DNA of 37,237 nucleotides from Gemmatimonadota bacterium (GTDB taxonomy: Bacteria; Gemmatimonadota; Gemmatimonadetes; Gemmatimonadales; GWC2-71-9), in NCBI GenBank assembly GCA_016199245.1, contig JACQHC010000020.1:1-37237 (forward strand), given 5' to 3'. The translations under genes and the position numbers were made by a program. Below, piece after piece: positions 23,417 to 30,527 of this stretch (its first letter is position 1; each line of letters opens with the position of its first letter). The notes beneath the pieces were generated by a model. That model worked only from the letters and a program-made list of their open reading frames with translations, was not told the origin of the DNA and did no database searches.

Positions 23417-25351
23417 TCACCCGTCGGTCGGCCGTTCGAACACCTTGGCCTCGGTGAACAGCGCGAACAGATCGGGGTCCAGCATGCCCGCCTTGACCTC
23501 GCTGGTCATGATGTCGAGGGCGCGCGGGAGGGGGACGGCCCGCTTGTAGGGACGGTCCGACGCCGTGAGGGCGTCGAAGATGTCGGAGATGGTCATCATG
23601 CGCGTCTGGATCGGGATCAGGTCAGCGCGCACTTTGCGGGGGTAGCCGCTCCCGTCGAGCTTCTCGTGGTGCCCGTACGCGATCCGCGGGATGTCCTCCA
23701 GCTCCTTGGTCCAGGGGATCTGCATGAGGAAGCGGTACGTGTGGGTCACATGGCTCTCGATCTCGAGCCGCTCGCTCTCGTCCAGGCTTCCCTTGCGGAT
23801 CGAAAGGAACCGCACCTCATCATCGGTGAGGTAAGGGAGCTGCTTTCCTTCCAGGTCGGGATAAAACACCTGGGCGTAGCGCATCAGTTCTTCGAAACTG
23901 CCTTCCGGGAGCACCGTCGGTTCGTTGGACTGGGTGATCAGCTGCATGAACCGATCGAGCTCCTGGAGCCGGGTGTCGTGCTCCGCCCGGAGCCTTTTCA
24001 GAGCGTCTTCGTACCCCTCCGTACCGCACTTCTCGAGGAAGAGCGCCCGTTGCTCCTGGAACTCGGCATCCGCCGTCCGGCGAATGAAGGCATAGCGCTG
24101 TTTGATGAGCGCGAGGTCGGGCGGGTAGAGCTTCTTGGCCTTGACCAGTACCTGTTCTCGCACGCCGACTTTGCCGAAATCGTGCAGCAGGCCGGCATAG
24201 CGGATCTCGCGCAGCTGCTCGCGGGTGAACCGGATGGAACGGTAGAGTCCGGCGCCGCTGCGGTCCACCGCCTCCGCGAGGCCCACCGTCATGGTCGCGA
24301 CGCGACCGGAATGGCCGAACGTCGTCGGGTCTCGCTGTTCGATGGCAGTGACGGCTGCCGTGACGAACCCCTCGAACAACCGCTCGATGCTCTCGTACAG
24401 CTGGCTGTTCTCAATGGACACGGCGGCCTGTCCGGCGAGCGACGTGACGAGCTCGACCGTACGGCGCGTGTAGGGAATGACCTGGGCGTCCACGTCCGCG
24501 GGCGCCGCGAGCTTGACGGCGAAGTCCCGCTTGCGGTTGATGAGCTGCAGCACCCCGATGACGGTGTCCTTGTGGTCTTTCATGGGAATCGTCATCAGGG
24601 ACTTGGTCCGGTAGCCGTGCTTCTGGTCCACGGAGCGGTTGAACGTGAACTCGACGTCCGGGGGCAGGAAATACGCGTCGTCGATCACCAGCGGCTCGCC
24701 CGTGGACGCCACGTAGCCCGCGATGCTGGCATGGTCAATGGGGATCGTGAACTCGACCAGCGGAATGTCCCGGGAGTGGTTCTGCGACAGCTTGAAGCGG
24801 AGTCGCTTTTTCTCGTTTTCCAGCGTCTCCACCAGATACAGGCTGCCGGCGTCCGATCCCGTGACCTGGCGCGCCTGCGACAGGATCAGATCGAGCAGGG
24901 TATTGTAATCGCGCTCGGTGGAGAGCGCGATCCCGATCCGGGTGAGCTCACCGAGCTCGCGCGAGCGTGTGGCGGCTTCCTGCCGCGCGCGCACCGCCTC
25001 AGTGCGCGCGGCGGCCTCGCGGTAGGCCGATCGCATCGCGACGAGCAGGTGCCGCACGCCCGGCGGATCGGGCACATACGCGGCCACGAGGTCGTCGAGC
25101 TCCGTGGGCACGTCCGCTTCGCCCGCAGCGCCCAGCGCCACTACGGCGCCGCCCGCATCGGTGAAGCTCCGCAGCGATGCCGCCGGGAAGGCGGCCCGGC
25201 TCGCCGCGTCCAGCAGGAACACGGTGCGCAAATCCGCGACCTTGAGCTCGCCCGTCGACTTGATCTCCTGTGCGCCGATCTCCTCGGCTTCCAGCATCGG
25301 GGCGATCGGCGCCCGGCTGAACGTGGCCGGATGCAGCAACAGGAACTTCAT
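23417..25351 (-). CDS. GAF and HD-GYP domain protein, candidate c-di-GMP phosphodiesterase
   Basis: 644 residues. The N-terminal 100 resemble a degenerate receiver (LRTVFLLDAASRAAFP), followed by a charged helix (about 105-138). A GAF domain follows at about 140-318 and an HD-GYP domain at about 325-640. The catalytic residues are present: His346 (FGHSGRV), His390-Asp391 (LLHDFGKVGV) and HHEKLDGSGYP at 561-571. Such enzymes hydrolyse cyclic di-GMP or related dinucleotides. An extra block of about 105 residues (about 412-517), largely helical and charged, splits the domain after the HD motif. The start ATG overlaps the stop of the mlaD-like gene (ATGA), so its expression is tied to the lipid-transport genes. 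The last gene of the minus-strand run. Confidence 0.9.
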   Translation of the reverse strand: MKFLLLHPATFSRAPIAPMLEAEEIGAQEIKSTGELKVADLRTVFLLDAASRAAFPAASLRSFTDAGGAVVALGAAGEADVPTELDDLVAAYVPDPPGVRHLLVAMRSAYREAAARTEAVRARQEAATRSRELGELTRIGIALSTERDYNTLLDLILSQARQVTGSDAGSLYLVETLENEKKRLRFKLSQNHSRDIPLVEFTIPIDHASIAGYVASTGEPLVIDDAYFLPPDVEFTFNRSVDQKHGYRTKSLMTIPMKDHKDTVIGVLQLINRKRDFAVKLAAPADVDAQVIPYTRRTVELVTSLAGQAAVSIENSQLYESIERLFEGFVTAAVTAIEQRDPTTFGHSGRVATMTVGLAEAVDRSGAGLYRSIRFTREQLREIRYAGLLHDFGKVGVREQVLVKAKKLYPPDLALIKQRYAFIRRTADAEFQEQRALFLEKCGTEGYEDALKRLRAEHDTRLQELDRFMQLITQSNEPTVLPEGSFEELMRYAQVFYPDLEGKQLPYLTDDEVRFLSIRKGSLDESERLEIESHVTHTYRFLMQIPWTKELEDIPRIAYGHHEKLDGSGYPRKVRADLIPIQTRMMTISDIFDALTASDRPYKRAVPLPRALDIMTSEVKAGMLDPDLFALFTEAKVFERPTDG

Positions 25352-26208
25352 CGGGGCGCGGGGATGGTATCCGCCACGGGCTTCACACCCGTGAGCAGGC
25401 GTGTAGGCCGGCGGCTCACTTGTTCCGTGAAATGCTCCAGCATGGCCGCGGAGTTGTGCAGATGCTGGATCAGCTCGGTAATGGCCGTACGATTCTCGCC
25501 TGTCATCGACTCCGCCGTGGACGCCACGCGATCGACGCGGCGCAGCACCTGCCGGGTGTCGGCCAGAATAGCGAGCACGCTGTCGTGCAGCGGGATCACG
25601 CGCGGCTCGATATCCGCCAGCACGTGCTCCGCCCGATCCAGGCTGGTCGTCAGGCGGTCCAGCGCCTGCTTCACGACCGGTGCGGACGTGCTCAGCAGGC
25701 GGTGCGCCTCGGCCGCCGTCTCCTGGCCGCGCCGCGCCAGCGCGCGGGTCTCCTCCAGCGTGCGCCGCAACTCCTCGCTCAGATCGGTGGCCACGCGCCC
25801 GAGGGCGTCCATGGCGGTCGTGCGCCGCTCCGAAACGAGCGTGTCCCCGGGCGCCAGGTAGTCGGCCCCCGGTTCGCCCCCGGGAACCAGCAGTTGCACC
25901 ACCGGCGGCGCGATGGGGTTGAGCTGTTCGATTACCGCACGAGTGCCCCGCGGCAGGGCCACCGGCTCGCCATCGGGATAGCGCTCGAGAATGGACAGCC
26001 GCGCGACGAACGAGAGCCCTCCACCGGCGGAATCCACCGCCGGGTTCACCTGCCGGATCCGCCCGATTTCCAGCCCCTGGAGCAGCACTCGCGTGTCCTG
26101 GTTGAGGTCGAGCGCGGTCGCGGCGCGCATATAGATGTCCTGCCGCGCCACGAGCACGCCACTCGTGACTACGAGCACGCCGGCCACCGTTCCGATCACC
26201 ACGAGCAC
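25348..26208 (-). CDS. mlaD: MlaD/MCE-domain lipid-transport protein (start uncertain)
   Basis: The substrate-binding part of an Mla-type system that moves phospholipids between membranes. It has an N-terminal membrane helix, one MCE domain (about 30-115: LDLNQDTRVLLQGLEIGRIRQV, then ALPRGTRAVIEQLNP) and a long helical tail (about 125-270). The coordinates use the first GTG, but that codon lies inside the membrane helix and lacks a Shine-Dalgarno sequence. The frame is open back to the TAG of the ABC gene (26257-26259) and encodes a fitting charged N-terminus, IDGSHQRRDFLTGLF. There is no ATG, GTG or TTG there, only an ATC at 26253, preceded at good distance by GGGAGGTG. The real start is probably 26253. 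The ABC gene is in the same frame, with only the TAG between. Confidence 0.85.
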   Translation of the reverse strand: MLVVIGTVAGVLVVTSGVLVARQDIYMRAATALDLNQDTRVLLQGLEIGRIRQVNPAVDSAGGGLSFVARLSILERYPDGEPVALPRGTRAVIEQLNPIAPPVVQLLVPGGEPGADYLAPGDTLVSERRTTAMDALGRVATDLSEELRRTLEETRALARRGQETAAEAHRLLSTSAPVVKQALDRLTTSLDRAEHVLADIEPRVIPLHDSVLAILADTRQVLRRVDRVASTAESMTGENRTAITELIQHLHNSAAMLEHFTEQVSRRPTRLLTGVKPVADTIPAPR

Positions 26209-26256
26209 GAACAGGCCGGTCAGGAAATCGCGCCGCTGGTGACTGCCGTCGATGGC

Positions 26257-26919
26257 CTACACCTCCCGCAAGACTTCGTCTCGCGCCACGCGGTAACGCG
26301 CGTCCACGCGCGCTCGCAACAGATGGGGCAGGTCTTGCCCCGTGATGAGCACCGTGCGCCGGGATCCTCCGGCGGCTACACCGCCTCGGGCGACCTCGAG
26401 CAACTCGGCGGCGGCCCGATCGGTGAGCCCGTCGAACGGCTGCTCCATCAGCACCAGCTCCGGGTCGAACACCACGGCGCGCGCCAGCGCCGCGCGCCGG
26501 CGCTGCTCCTCGTTCACCTGCGCGGGCCGGGACATGGCGACGACGGTGAGGTGCATCATGGTGAGAATGATGCGAATGCGGCCCTCGATGTCGTGCTCGT
26601 GCAGCCCCGTCCCGAAGCGCAGCGGCAGGGCGATGTTGTCGTGCAGCGTCAGGTTTTGGAGCAGACCGTCGCCCGCGGGAAGGTATCCCACGCGGCGGCG
26701 GAAGGCGAGCGCGGCGGCGCGGGGCAGCCGAGAAATCTCGGTGTCGAGTACCAGCGCCCGCCCGGCCTGCGGTTGCTCCAGGCCCAGAGCGAAGCGGGCC
26801 AGGCTGCCTACGCCCGAGTCCTCCGGGCCGGACACCACGACGACCTGGTTTGGTGGCACGGCCAGATCGCACACCGCCCCGCCGGGCAGCGCGACTGCTT
26901 CAAACCGGAGTAATGCCAT
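26257..26919 (-). CDS. MlaF-like ABC protein with degenerate ATPase motifs (pseudo-ATPase)
   Basis: A 220-residue ABC-type domain in the place where an Mla operon has its ATPase MlaF. The overall pattern is kept (VVVVSGPEDSGVGSL, FRRRVGYLPAGDGL, ALARAVVFDPELVLMEQPFD), but each functional motif is changed. Walker A reads GPEDSGVGSL (31-40) with Val37 for the Lys. The Q-loop Gln is missing. The signature LSGGQ is VNEEQ (135-139). Walker B Asp-Glu is Glu159-Gln160, and the H-loop His is Gln195. ATP hydrolysis by this protein is very unlikely. The start ATG at 26919 opens the beta-strand MALLRFEAVAL; an upstream extension runs into the palindrome at 26930. mlaE lies upstream and mlaD directly downstream. 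Confidence 0.88.
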   Translation of the reverse strand: MALLRFEAVALPGGAVCDLAVPPNQVVVVSGPEDSGVGSLARFALGLEQPQAGRALVLDTEISRLPRAAALAFRRRVGYLPAGDGLLQNLTLHDNIALPLRFGTGLHEHDIEGRIRIILTMMHLTVVAMSRPAQVNEEQRRRAALARAVVFDPELVLMEQPFDGLTDRAAAELLEVARGGVAAGGSRRTVLITGQDLPHLLRARVDARYRVARDEVLREV

Positions 26920-26929
26920 GAGGACAATG

Positions 26930-27013
26930 GACCGCGGAGCTCGCCGAGAACACGGAGGGTGCAACGGCCTTCTCGCTTCGCTGATCTCTGCGCGCTCTGC
27001 GTTCTCCGCGGTC
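26930..27013. repeat. Intergenic word palindrome, CGGAGAAC class, inside the mla operon
   Basis: GACCGCGGAG (26930-26939) pairs perfectly with CTCCGCGGTC (27004-27013). Between them GAGAACACGGAGGG faces CTCTGCGCGCTCTGCGTTCT, giving imperfect pairing along the arms. The left outer arm begins 11 bases above the start codon of the ABC gene, and the right arm ends nine bases before the stop of mlaE. It could attenuate transcription or stabilise the mlaE message. Confidence 0.65.
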
Positions 27014-27021
27014 ACTGCTGT

Positions 27022-27804
27022 TCATGAGAACACCGCGACGAACAGCGCCGAACAGAGAAAAATGGCGACGATGCTGCCCACCACCGCGCGGCCCGCGGCG
27101 ATCGGGACGTCGGTGGGCGCGCGCCCCACGCGCAGCCCGTGAAAGGCGGGGAGCGTGCCGATGATCGCGCCGAAGGCGAGCCCCTTGCCGATCGACACAC
27201 CGGCGTCGCCAAACGCGAGGGAGCGCAGCACCACGTCGAAATAGCGGTCCGTACTCATGCCGTTGGCCGTGGCGGCGATCAGCCCAGCGGCGATCGCGAC
27301 GCCGTCGAACAACACGATGAGGCAGAAAACCGACACGACCGCGGCGCCGAGCCGCGGCAGCACGAGATAGTGCAACGGGTCGATGCCCATGCCCTCCAAT
27401 GCATCGACTTCGCCCATCACTTTGTTGGTGGCGAGCTCGGCGGCGATCGCGGTGCCGGACCGCCCGGCCACGGCGAGGGCTGTGAGCAACGGCCCCAGCT
27501 CCCGGACGATCGCCACCACCATGAGCGTGCCGATGATCTCGGTGGCGCCGAAGCGCCCCAGCTCGCGCACGGCCTGGGAGATCACCAGGAAGCTGAGCAG
27601 GCCCGACAGCACGATGACGAGGGGAACTGCCTGTAACGCCGTGAACCAGATCTGGTTGACCAGGACGTGCCGTGCCACGCGGCGGCCCGCCCGAGGAAGC
27701 GTGCCGAACGATCCCAGGGCGTCCAAAAAGAACCGCGCCAGGGCTCCCAGCTGGGAGACCCGGCGCGTTACTTCGCTGCCGACGAACGCGATCGGCGCGC
27801 GCAC
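27022..27804 (-). CDS. mlaE: MlaE-type ABC lipid-transport permease
   Basis: A 260-residue inner-membrane permease of the MlaE family, partner of the MCE protein and ABC subunit. Five or so hydrophobic helices are visible. The family's conserved coupling stretch is complete: VVAIVRELGPLLTALAVAGR, then GTAIAAELATNKVMGEVDALEGMGIDP, then the PRLGA stretch. The start is GTG at 27804. It begins 9 bases after the CsgG-like gene. The membrane part therefore looks functional although the adjacent ABC protein does not. Confidence 0.92.
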   Translation of the reverse strand: MRAPIAFVGSEVTRRVSQLGALARFFLDALGSFGTLPRAGRRVARHVLVNQIWFTALQAVPLVIVLSGLLSFLVISQAVRELGRFGATEIIGTLMVVAIVRELGPLLTALAVAGRSGTAIAAELATNKVMGEVDALEGMGIDPLHYLVLPRLGAAVVSVFCLIVLFDGVAIAAGLIAATANGMSTDRYFDVVLRSLAFGDAGVSIGKGLAFGAIIGTLPAFHGLRVGRAPTDVPIAAGRAVVGSIVAIFLCSALFVAVFS

Positions 27805-27813
27805 GCCCCGCCG

Positions 27814-28518
27814 CTATTCTCCCGGACGGAGCTGCCGCAAGGCCTCTTTGGCCTCGGTGTAGTCGGGGAAGACCTCGATCGCCCGGTTGTACAGTTCGAT
27901 CGCGCGGTTGCTGTCGCCTCGGTCCGCATACAACAGGGCGCGCGAGTACAGCGTGAGCGCCTCCGTCGGGACCTCGCGGGCCTGCCGCTCTTCCATGGCC
28001 TGGCGGGGGAGCGGCGGCAGATTCACGCCGCGGGTCAGCTCGTTGGCCAGCGACACCACCAGCGTGTAGAGCCGGTCCCGTTTGTCCTGCACCTTCACCG
28101 GCTTGACGATCTCGCTGGTCTCCACGTTCACGATGCGGGCGTCGATGCGGAAGTCGCCGTAGAAATCAATGAACCCGCCGAGCACCGCGTAGCGCGCGCC
28201 CACCAGCCGGCCGATCCGGGCTGCGGTGTTTGCGTCCACGCGCCCGGCCGCGCCCAGGTCCTGCTCGGCCACCAGGTCCTTGATGCGGCTGCGATCCACG
28301 ATGCGGAGCGACTGATTGGACGCCAGCTCCGTGATGAGGATCTGCTGCAGGCCGACCTGGAGGGCGTCGAATACCTCCTTGTCCTGCCCGTACGAGCCGC
28401 CGTTCTCGAACGTGAACACCGCGATGCCAGGTCGCGTGTCCTGGCCCGGCGCCGACTGAGCGGTCGTTGCCAGAAGCGCCACCGCGAGCCCGAAGGCGCC
28501 AACCGAACGCCACGACAT
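27814..28518 (-). CDS. Secreted CsgG-like protein with C-terminal TPR repeat
   Basis: 234 residues: a signal peptide (cleavage near residue 23-26, no lipobox cysteine), a CsgG/FlgO-like domain (about 30-160) and one TPR-like repeat at the C-terminus (ALLYADRGDSNRAIELYNRAIEVFPDYTEA). Marks of the domain are IAVFTFENGG, LQQILITELASNQSLRIVDRSRI and ARYAVLGGFIDFYGDFRIDARIVNVETSEIV. The family includes the curli export pore subunit and various periplasmic or outer-membrane proteins; without a lipobox a pore is doubtful. I chose the second ATG (28518): AAGGAG lies six bases before it, and the first ATG overlaps the upstream stop. It sits between the metallo-beta-lactamase-fold gene and mlaE, so a role in the envelope is likely. 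Confidence 0.85.
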   Translation of the reverse strand: MSWRSVGAFGLAVALLATTAQSAPGQDTRPGIAVFTFENGGSYGQDKEVFDALQVGLQQILITELASNQSLRIVDRSRIKDLVAEQDLGAAGRVDANTAARIGRLVGARYAVLGGFIDFYGDFRIDARIVNVETSEIVKPVKVQDKRDRLYTLVVSLANELTRGVNLPPLPRQAMEERQAREVPTEALTLYSRALLYADRGDSNRAIELYNRAIEVFPDYTEAKEALRQLRPGE

Positions 28519-28532
28519 ATGCTGCTCCTTCA

Positions 28533-29405
28533 TCAGAGGGTAAGTGTCAAGCCTTCCGTTGCCGCGAACACTTCGAGCCGTTTCCCCGTCGTCTCCGCGG
28601 CTTCGCGGGCGCGCGCGACGAGTTCGTCCATCCCGGCGTCGTCGCGCTCTGGCCGGTGGTGGAACAGCGCCAACCGGCGCGCGCCCACCGCCGCCGCCAG
28701 TGTCACCGCCTCATCGAACGACGAGTGCCCCCAACCGCGGTGCTTCGCCAACTCCTCGGGCGTGAACATGGCATCGTGGATCAGCAAGTCCACGCCACTC
28801 AGGAACCGCTCCAGGTCGCGCCGCCAAGTGGGGGGCTCCCCATAATCTCCGCCTCTGCCCAGTTCATTGTCTGTGACGTAGGCCATACTGGCCCCGCCAC
28901 CCACCGGGGTCAACCGGTACGCCAGAGTGTGGCCCGGATGCCGCAGTCGTGTGGTGCACACGCTGAACCCGTCCACCGTGAACTCCGACCCCTTCACGTG
29001 CTCGACCTTCGGCGTGGCGGCCAGCTCGTCCAGCGGCACCGGAAACACCACCGGGTGCATCTGCTGCCGCAGAATGATCTCGAGATCCACGTCGCCCTGG
29101 CGCGCCCCCCAGATGCGCACCACGTTCCCCTTGCCGAAGAACGGCGCGAAGAACGGCAGGCCCTGGATATGGTCCCAGTGCGTGTGGCTCAGGAGCAGGT
29201 CTACGGAAACTGCGCCCCGCTCGGCCCGACGCACGATCTCGTGTCCCAGCAGCCTGATACCGGTCCCTGCGTCCAGAATAACCAGGCGGCCATCGTCTTC
29301 GCTTTCCAGCGAGACGCAAGCCGTGTTCCCCCCGTATCGCGCCGTCCCCGGTCCGGGCGTTGGTATGGAACCCCGCCCACCCCAAAAAGTTACGCGCGTG
29401 GTCAC
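28533..29405 (-). CDS. Metallo-beta-lactamase-fold hydrolase, cyclic-phosphodiesterase-like
   Basis: 290 residues, cytoplasmic. The metal motif is HTHWDH (SHTHWDHIQGLPFF), with further ligands in RLRHPGHTL, LIHDAMFT and the closing ALFHHRPERDD. The arrangement, including TFWGGRGSIPTPGPGTARYGGNT at the N-terminus (start of the family's usual G-T-R-G-S-x-P), fits the group near PhnP and RNase Z-like phosphodiesterases. The natural substrate is unknown. The start is GTG, without a clear Shine-Dalgarno sequence. A CRP-type palindrome lies 81 bases upstream, at the end of the Crp/Fnr gene. Its stop is next to the start of the CsgG-like gene. Confidence 0.88.
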   Translation of the reverse strand: MTTRVTFWGGRGSIPTPGPGTARYGGNTACVSLESEDDGRLVILDAGTGIRLLGHEIVRRAERGAVSVDLLLSHTHWDHIQGLPFFAPFFGKGNVVRIWGARQGDVDLEIILRQQMHPVVFPVPLDELAATPKVEHVKGSEFTVDGFSVCTTRLRHPGHTLAYRLTPVGGGASMAYVTDNELGRGGDYGEPPTWRRDLERFLSGVDLLIHDAMFTPEELAKHRGWGHSSFDEAVTLAAAVGARRLALFHHRPERDDAGMDELVARAREAAETTGKRLEVFAATEGLTLTL

Positions 29406-29485
29406 CGTGCGGGCCTGGCAGGCAAGATATCGAGTCTCGGTTGCCGGTCTAAGTGCAAGCTACGCATGGGGTCTCGGGGATCGGA

Positions 29486-29499
29486 GTGATCTGGATCAC
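29486..29499. promoter_or_regulatory. Perfect CRP-type palindrome, candidate Crp/Fnr operator
   Basis: GTGATCTGGATCAC is a perfect 14-base palindrome and matches the core of a CRP site, GTGA-N6-TCAC. It overlaps the stop codon of the Crp/Fnr gene and lies 81 bases upstream of the metallo-beta-lactamase-fold gene, a normal distance for an activator site. The recognition helix of the neighbouring regulator contains SRETVSR, similar to the CRP helix that reads GTGA, so it may control the rest of the operon. Confidence 0.45.
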
Positions 29500-30167
29500 G
29501 ACCGCCCTGCCAGTGCTTCGAGGGCCGGGCGGTTCTTTATCGCGATCGATCGGCGGGACACTTCCAGCAGACCTTTATCCACCAGCTGTCGCATCGTGCG
29601 AGAGACGGTTTCACGGCTCGAGCCGACCATCTGCGCGATCGTATGGTGGGTGACTTTCCGCGTGATCTGCACGCCGTCGCTCTCGTCCGCCATGCGCAGC
29701 AACAAGCGCGCGACGCGTCCGTTGACGTCGAGCAACACCAGGCCGCCGATCTGCTCGTCCGCTTCTCGCAAGCGGCGTGAGAGCGCGCGTAACAGACCCA
29801 GCGCGATGCTCGGCGCCTCCCGCAAACGTTGATGGAAATCTTCCCGCCGCAGGACCAACATGGCGGCGTCTTCCATCGCGATGACGTGGGCCGATCGCGG
29901 CTCGTCGTCGATCAGGGCCATCTCGCCGAAGAATTCGCCTTCCCGGAGCACGGACAGAATGACCTCCCGGCCATCCTCCCCAATCAGCACGACCTTCACC
30001 GATCCCGTGACGACGACGTACAAGGCATCGCCGGGATCATCCTCGAACAGAATGACGCTGTTCCTGGGGTAGGTCCGCTCGCGGGCCACGTCGGCGATCC
30101 GGGCGATCTCCGGCTCGCTCAGGTTCGCGAACAGCGGAACCTTCTGGAGGATCGGAACGAGCGACAT
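29496..30167 (-). CDS. Crp/Fnr-family transcriptional regulator
   Basis: 223 residues: a cyclic-nucleotide-binding-like domain (about 1-125, with DPGDALYVVVTGSVKVV and GEFFGEMALIDDEPRSA), a long dimer helix and a winged helix-turn-helix at the C-terminus (HHTIAQMVGSSRETVSRTMRQL). The GEMALIDDEPRSA segment resembles the phosphate-binding cassette GE(L/M)A-x-RSA, so a nucleotide ligand is possible. There are no cysteines, so it is not an iron-sulfur Fnr. I chose the ATG at 30167: GAGGAA lies nine bases before it, and an earlier TTG falls inside the predicted -10 box. It is the first gene of the minus-strand run toward the HD-GYP gene. Confidence 0.93.
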   Translation of the reverse strand: MSLVPILQKVPLFANLSEPEIARIADVARERTYPRNSVILFEDDPGDALYVVVTGSVKVVLIGEDGREVILSVLREGEFFGEMALIDDEPRSAHVIAMEDAAMLVLRREDFHQRLREAPSIALGLLRALSRRLREADEQIGGLVLLDVNGRVARLLLRMADESDGVQITRKVTHHTIAQMVGSSRETVSRTMRQLVDKGLLEVSRRSIAIKNRPALEALAGRS

Positions 30168-30190
30168 GAACGTCGTTTCCTCAGGCGGCA

Positions 30191-30219
30191 AGGTTACCCC
30201 TCACACTGCGCGGTGTCAA
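30191..30219 (-). promoter_or_regulatory. Candidate sigma-70 promoter of the Crp/Fnr gene
   Basis: On the minus strand a perfect TTGACA (30214-30219) is followed after 17 bases by TAACCT (30191-30196). Transcription would start near 30184, 17 bases before the ATG at 30167. The spacer contains an imperfect dyad (ACAC-N7-GTGT) that could allow regulation. Confidence 0.5.
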
Positions 30220-30238
30220 ACGGCAGGGCGAGCCTGGC

Positions 30239-30268
30239 TTGCAGCCAAGTGCATGTCCCCGCTACATT
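30239..30268 (+). promoter_or_regulatory. Candidate sigma-70 promoter of rpmE
   Basis: TTGCAG (30239-30244), 18 bases, TACATT (30263-30268). The start would be near 30275, leaving a leader of about 34 bases before the rpmE GTG at 30309. It is divergent from the Crp/Fnr promoter in the same intergenic region. Confidence 0.45.
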
Positions 30269-30308
30269 TACCGCCTGAGTGTCGGACGATCCCCAACGGA
30301 GTGATGAC

Positions 30309-30527
30309 GTGAAACAGGGTATTCACCCCCGGTATCAACGCGCCGTCGTGCAATGCGCCTGCGGCAATACGTTTGAGACGCGCTCGACCCTGGCCGCGAT
30401 CCATGTTGAGATCTGCGCCCGCTGCCATCCGTTCTTCACCGGCAAGCAGAAGCTGGTGGACACCGCCGGTCGCGTGGAGCGGTTCCGCCAGCGCTACGGC
30501 AAAGAGGCCGAGCCGGCGGGGACGTGA
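30309..30527 (+). CDS. rpmE: Ribosomal protein bL31, zinc-binding type
   Basis: A 72-residue protein of the large ribosomal subunit. It opens with [10 protein letters not shown], matching the usual MKxxIHPxY, and has CACG and CARC cysteine pairs, so it is the zinc-containing form, with [20 protein letters not shown] as the family signature. I chose the GTG at 30309: it gives the canonical N-terminus, and CGGAG lies seven bases before it. A longer frame from 30279 would add ten unrelated residues. The gene order rpmE - prfA - prmC is common in bacteria. Confidence 0.93.
   Translation: MKQGIHPRYQRAVVQCACGNTFETRSTLAAIHVEICARCHPFFTGKQKLVDTAGRVERFRQRYGKEAEPAGT

Noticed and set aside
23666-25861. 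731-codon open frame antisense to the HD-GYP gene
   Set aside because: It spans two genes on the other strand and has no recognisable motif, whereas the minus strand encodes GAF, HD-GYP and MCE domains.
25352-26872. Upstream extension of the HD-GYP frame to 1151 codons
   Set aside because: The extra part is Arg/Ala/Gly-rich and mirrors mlaD and the ABC gene in another frame; the ATG at 25351 overlaps the mlaD stop as ATGA.
26930-27013. CRISPR-like or riboswitch interpretation of the word palindromes
   Set aside because: There are no regular spacers between identical repeats and no conserved ligand-binding fold; the words are degenerate and differ from site to site.
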